The notes beneath the pieces were generated by a model that saw only the letters and a list, made by a program, of their open reading frames with translations, did no database searches and was not told the origin of the DNA. Position numbers and translations under genes: made by a program. Shown in pieces: positions 61,001 through 64,000 of a stretch of 64,000 nucleotides of DNA. Source of the DNA: Winogradskyella litoriviva (GTDB taxonomy: Bacteria; Bacteroidota; Bacteroidia; Flavobacteriales; Flavobacteriaceae); assembly GCF_013249065.1 (NCBI RefSeq), contig NZ_JABRWQ010000008.1, positions 1-64,000 on the forward strand, read 5' to 3'. Every line of letters begins with the position of its first letter. The first letter of the stretch is position 1.

Positions 61001-64000
61001 TAAAACTTTGAGTTTTAAACTCATTAAATGCTGAAAAAAATGTGTGTATCGCAAAACCACCTAAGTCACTATCTAATACCGGAACGCTAATTGTTTTTTT
61101 AGAATTATTAAGTTCTACTAATTGAGTCATTATAATTTTATTGTCCTTCTCAATTTCTACAGTAACGGTTATGCCTTTGGCAGCAGAACCTAAAGTTAAT
61201 TTTGCAATAGAATTTGTAGTGTAACGGTCTTTGTCTAGTTGTGCAGTATATAGTTGGTTGTCTGCGACGGTTTTATCCTTTTCACTGAACAAGCTTGTAA
61301 ATACTTGGTCTTTTACGTTTTGCCCAAATTTGTCTTTACTTTCTGCCACAATAATGTATTGGCCAGACGTCCATTTGTTTAACTTTTTTAGGGTTATTGT
61401 TTTGTTCTTTTCAGTATCAAAAGATGTGCTAAAAACTTCTTTGCCTTTTTTCCAATTTGCTAATTGATTTTCATCACCGTAAGCTTCATGCGGAAACAAG
61501 TTTTTAAATTCTGATTCGGGAATGGTTTGGTAATCTGGTGCTGCCCATGGTCTGGTTTTTAAAACACGGTCTGGAGCATTAAGTTTATATATTTTTAATT
61601 CACCTTTTGCAGGTGCAAAACCACCATTTAAATTTTGAGAATAAATACCGAGTTCAATTTCTTTATCGCTTTTATCAATTTTTTGAGGTACAGAAATATT
61701 TAATGTCATGGCATGATAACCTACATTAATGATGGTAGAAGTAGAGCGTGTTTCGCCATTAATATCTGTTATGTCTGCAGTAACTTCATAATTAAATACT
61801 GGAAGGTTTTCTTGCGGAACACTTTCATCTGGCAAAGCTTTAAACGTAATTTCAAATTCGCCTTTGGCATTGGTTTTAGTTTCACCAAAAGTGATTTCTT
61901 GAGCATTTGTGTTATAAGAAGGTCGTCTCCAATAATACCAATTAGGGAAACGAACATTTCGTTTTACCGTATACACAACTTTTGCATCTGTAATAGTACT
62001 ACCTGCAAATGCAACAGCAGTGCCATTAACCGTAATGCTATCGTTTACTTTAAATGTTTCGGTAATAGGTTGAAATTCTGGTTTAAATTTTGGACGTTTG
62101 TATTCTTCAACTGATATGTAGGCGTAAGCCGATTTGTTAGAAAACATATCAATGGTAAAGTTACCAGTTAAGCCATCGTTTGGTAAAATAAATTCACCTT
62201 GTACAGAACCGTATTCATTAGTTTTTAGTAGCAATTCACTAACCACTTCGCCATTTACATTTTTTAATCTAATTTTTGCGGCTTCATCTGCTGAGACTTC
62301 TGTTTTTCCGTTAGTAGATTTAGTTGCTATACCTTTAAAATAAACAGTTTGTCCTGGTCTGTAAATACTACGATCTGTAAATAAAAAATTTCGGTATTGT
62401 GTGTGGTTGCCATTATCATTGTTATATTTTCTATTAATGTAATAGTCACCAAAATAGCCGGTATCATCTTTGGATTTTACTTTTACTTCGACGTCTCTGT
62501 AATAATTATCGTCTTTTTTAAACTTAAATTTACCATAGCGGTCGGTATTAAAAGATTTGGTTTTTCTGTTGTTATTACTGTTAATAATATAACTAACCTC
62601 TACTTTAGCATCCACTTTGGGTTGTCCATTATGTCTATCTATTATTTGATATATATGGTCTTCGTTTTCATAACTTTCTACTAAAACTAAATCTGTAACT
62701 TGTATGTGTGCTGCAGCAAAAACCTTTTCACTTTTATTGGTTTCTGCTTTTATAACGTATAAGCCATTTGCTAAATTTGGAAAAACAACTTCTGTACTAT
62801 GCAGTTGAAAATCGCTTTCGGTTTTTAACGGGCGAGAAAAGGTTTCAACTGCCGTTAGTTTTTTGAAAAAAGCATCCTTTTCATCAGCTCTGTAGATGCT
62901 TTCAAAACGTTGTAATTGTTTTTTTGAAACTTTATAAATTTTGAAATTTAATGCTTCAATGTTTTTATAATTTACTAAGATTTTTGATGGTAAATTAATG
63001 CCAATAAATTCTTCTGCTTGAAACTGTAAATACGGTTGTTCTATCTCTTCAATTAATACAGCACATTTTTGTGCGCCAATACTTTCTGGGTATTTAGATA
63101 TGGCAGAATTACAAATGGAAATAGCTTCTTTTAATTTCCATTGTTTTATAGTGTTCTCACTTTCGTCTTTGAGGCTATGATTAAACTGTTGTCCTTCATT
63201 TTTATAGACAGTTGCAATTTCATAATCATATAAAGTCGATAAATCGGAGTCTTTTAATGCAATAGATTTTGACTTTAAAGTTTCTACAAGTAAATCGTTT
63301 GCATTAGCAAATGTAGCGTGCTTTTTAACAAAGTTTAGACGTTCAATATCTACATCAACAAAAGCCTTTGTTGCTTTGCTGTGGCGATGGAATTTTATTA
63401 AATTCTTATAAATTTTTAGGGCATAACGTTCTAGTGATAACGTATCGTTAGAGGATAGTTCTGCATTAATAAAAATGGCACTATCTGCAATAAAATCTTC
63501 ATTATCTATGCTGAATTTATCTGCAGGTTGTGTGATGCTACTTTCTGGTGTTTTATAGAAGCTTAAGGCATTATAACTTAACAAATCAAATAAAGTAGGA
63601 CGATAGTCTTTAGAGTTTTCAGCTTCGTTTAGCAACATGCTATAGTTAGCGAGAGCTTCTTGTTGCAATAAAATTCCGTTTTCTAGTGAACGTTGGTAGT
63701 AGGTATGGATTTCGTTAAAAATAGTTTCTAAATCCCATGTTCTAAAATCATCACTAACCTTCTCTGTGGTTTTAGTTCTATTGTAGAATTTATAACGATT
63801 TTGCTGAAAATATTGCCAATACATTGTGGCTAATACATTTTCTAAAAGGTGTTTAGTGACTAGGTTTTTAGTGGCTTTAATTTCAGATTTAAAACGATTT
63901 ACAATAGTGAGTTGCGCATCTTCTTCTAGAATTAATTGGTATTTGCTTATGTGTAATAGAGCTTTAATCTTTTGCTGACTGTTTCCTGCTTTAGTGGCTT
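58020..64000 (-). CDS. Alpha-2-macroglobulin family protein, 5' end outside window
   Basis: Very large secreted or periplasmic protease-trap protein; 1992 residues are visible. The frame stays open from 63824 to the window edge and encodes a plausible sequence (HISKYQLILEEDAQLTIVN), so the ATG at 63824 is internal and the true start and signal peptide lie to the right. Seen: an MG1-like N-terminal region, the bait-region/MG2 part with FTDRSIYRPGQTVYFKG, the alpha-2-macroglobulin domain with ETAFFFPQLQTDTEGNVSFNFKAPEALTKWK, and the thioester motif CNEQ (59670-59681) in YPYDCNEQTFSRYYANALAQ. An alpha-toroid and a receptor-like C-terminal domain follow. A thioester-positive A2M could trap attacking proteases covalently. 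No pbpC neighbour is seen in the window. The gene converges on the response regulator with overlapping stop codons. Confidence 0.9.
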   Translation of the reverse strand, partial: ATKAGNSQQKIKALLHISKYQLILEEDAQLTIVNRFKSEIKATKNLVTKHLLENVLATMYWQYFQQNRYKFYNRTKTTEKVSDDFRTWDLETIFNEIHTYYQRSLENGILLQQEALANYSMLLNEAENSKDYRPTLFDLLSYNALSFYKTPESSITQPADKFSIDNEDFIADSAIFINAELSSNDTLSLERYALKIYKNLIKFHRHSKATKAFVDVDIERLNFVKKHATFANANDLLVETLKSKSIALKDSDLSTLYDYEIATVYKNEGQQFNHSLKDESENTIKQWKLKEAISICNSAISKYPESIGAQKCAVLIEEIEQPYLQFQAEEFIGINLPSKILVNYKNIEALNFKIYKVSKKQLQRFESIYRADEKDAFFKKLTAVETFSRPLKTESDFQLHSTEVVFPNLANGLYVIKAETNKSEKVFAAAHIQVTDLVLVESYENEDHIYQIIDRHNGQPKVDAKVEVSYIINSNNNRKTKSFNTDRYGKFKFKKDDNYYRDVEVKVKSKDDTGYFGDYYINRKYNNDNGNHTQYRNFLFTDRSIYRPGQTVYFKGIATKSTNGKTEVSADEAAKIRLKNVNGEVVSELLLKTNEYGSVQGEFILPNDGLTGNFTIDMFSNKSAYAYISVEEYKRPKFKPEFQPITETFKVNDSITVNGTAVAFAGSTITDAKVVYTVKRNVRFPNWYYWRRPSYNTNAQEITFGETKTNAKGEFEITFKALPDESVPQENLPVFNYEVTADITDINGETRSTSTIINVGYHAMTLNISVPQKIDKSDKEIELGIYSQNLNGGFAPAKGELKIYKLNAPDRVLKTRPWAAPDYQTIPESEFKNLFPHEAYGDENQLANWKKGKEVFSTSFDTEKNKTITLKKLNKWTSGQYIIVAESKDKFGQNVKDQVFTSLFSEKDKTVADNQLYTAQLDKDRYTTNSIAKLTLGSAAKGITVTVEIEKDNKIIMTQLVELNNSKKTISVPVLDSDLGGFAIHTFFSAFNEFKTQSFNVSVPYPETDLEIETTTFRDKLQPGQDETWSFKIKGPKGEKVAAELLASMYDASLDEFKGHSWSFNPISNPVYYGRIYKNAQQSFGKTYFRVYNSFDTTKSYPYQGYDQLNWFGFYFGNNRYLRRDYGNMKRMAAPEAAMMVEDKISIEEVSDSLSGAVAGYETTTKGAYTGTASKMETEEFFLSEKRDSLETNSISSDNIQIRKNLNETAFFFPQLQTDTEGNVSFNFKAPEALTKWKLQLLAHTKTLESSIKRLETVTQKELMVIPNAPRFLREGDKITISTKIANLTENKLSGIAQLVLTDAVTGENITTNLLNSSSLGKLEGAFSFVVNAKGNTQVSWELNIPENLQAVQYKVIAKAGDFSDGEQNALPVLSNRILVTETMPMWIRSNQTKTFTLDKLKTNSSTTLTNHKLTLEMTSNPAWYAVQALPYLMEYPYDCNEQTFSRYYANALAQHIVQSNPKIEAVFNQWKSTDALLSNLEKNQELKSLLIQETPWLRDAQSEAEQKNRIALLFDLNKMNNELQSAMRKLKNNQHNSGAWPWFNGGRDNRFITQHIIAGFGHLKTLNVITTKDNNETSQMIQNALNYLDAAFVQEYKDIRKYDKDADLSKDHLSSMQLHYLYTRSFYPEIKTSKEVQNILDYYQSQIQTYWLKRSLYAKGLMALAMNRINDTATAGKIVKSLKENSITSDELGMYWKANTNSWNWYQAPIETQALMVEVFSEVGTIIQSETKNVNDIDNLKIWLLKNKQTNRWKTTKATTEAVYALLLQGSDWLSITDQVAVKVGNETISPSTLDNVTVEAGTGYYKTSWNGSEIKPEQAEVTITKKGEGIAWGALYWQYFEDLDKITSAETPLKLSKKLFLKSNTDKGEEITEITKDSKLKVGDLVRVRIELRTDRTMEFVHLKDMRAAGFEPVNVLSQYKWQDGLGYYESTKDAATNFFMDYLPKGIYVFEYDLRVNNAGDMSNGISTIQSMYAPEFSSHSEGVRVNVN

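Noticed and set aside
63760..63824. ATG at 63824 as the start of the alpha-2-macroglobulin gene
   Set aside because: The frame remains open and protein-like to the window edge, there is no signal peptide after this ATG, and the upstream residues continue the N-terminal domain.
1..64000. Search for CRISPR arrays, insertion sequences, phage genes or integrase/attachment sites
   Set aside because: No short regularly spaced repeats, transposase, integrase or phage-like proteins were seen; gene content and order look like core flavobacterial chromosome.

Overview
The window is chromosomal DNA from an AT-rich member of the Bacteroidota, almost certainly a (probably marine) Flavobacteriaceae bacterium. 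This rests on the gliding and type IX secretion genes gldJ, porU and porV, a hypoxanthine phosphoribosyltransferase-adenylate kinase fusion, promoters of the flavobacterial TTG-N17-20-TAnnTTTG type, poor Shine-Dalgarno signals and frequent TTG starts. Genus cannot be fixed from the sequence alone; a Winogradskyella/Olleya-like genus is only a guess. No insertion sequences, phage genes or CRISPR arrays were seen, so this is mostly core genome.

Layout. 1-120: tail of a 5S rRNA gene and its terminator. 0.2-5 kb: Pif1-type helicase with HRDC and HTH domains, acyl-CoA dehydrogenase, anhydro-MurNAc kinase. 5-11 kb: amino-acid dehydrogenase, NhaD antiporter, and an exbB-exbD-tonB-folC run. 11.1 kb: tRNA-Val. 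11.4-17 kb: TonB-dependent-receptor-like outer-membrane protein, then murF and gldJ on the minus strand. 17.3-26 kb: porU-porV-cdd-pdhA-pdhC. 26-31 kb: M28 peptidase, SDR, SprT-like protein, mannose-1-phosphate guanylyltransferase, DUF389 protein. 30.8-32.3 kb: mlaF-mlaE lipid transporter. 32.5-35 kb: PafA-like phosphatase and a periplasmic nuclease. 35-37.5 kb: glycosyltransferase, methyltransferase and KAS III-like enzyme on the minus strand. 37.6-42.3 kb: gcvP, a UbiA-like membrane protein, and an ECF sigma factor with a small Cys/His protein. 42.3-45.4 kb: a four-gene operon headed by a GbsR/MarR regulator. 45.4-49.3 kb: M3 peptidase and purK-purE. 49.4-53 kb: HPRT-adenylate kinase fusion, obg, potassium channel, DUF4136 lipoprotein. 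53-58 kb: secreted S9 peptidase, then a LytS/LytTR two-component operon. 58-64 kb: a very large alpha-2-macroglobulin gene that runs off the right edge.

How the genes work together. gldJ, porU and porV belong to the gliding/type IX secretion machinery. exbB-exbD-tonB supplies energy to outer-membrane receptors such as the one at 11.45 kb. anmK and murF serve peptidoglycan recycling and synthesis; purK, purE, hpt and adk serve purine metabolism; pdhA, pdhC and gcvP are central carbon and one-carbon enzymes.

Most notable signals. (1) Near-identical tandem 15-bp direct repeats with a 21-bp period occur upstream of both the S9 peptidase and the LytS/LytTR operon, each at the same distance from a TATATTTA promoter element. 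They look like binding sites of the LytTR regulator encoded here, and the second promoter also precedes an unannotated 18-residue hydrophobic peptide ORF. (2) Two copies of the palindrome AAACTTTCA-N8-TGAAAGTTT flank the GbsR/MarR gene, one over its promoter and one before the next gene. (3) An orphan promoter, hairpin and terminator at 47.55-47.63 kb may define a small RNA.
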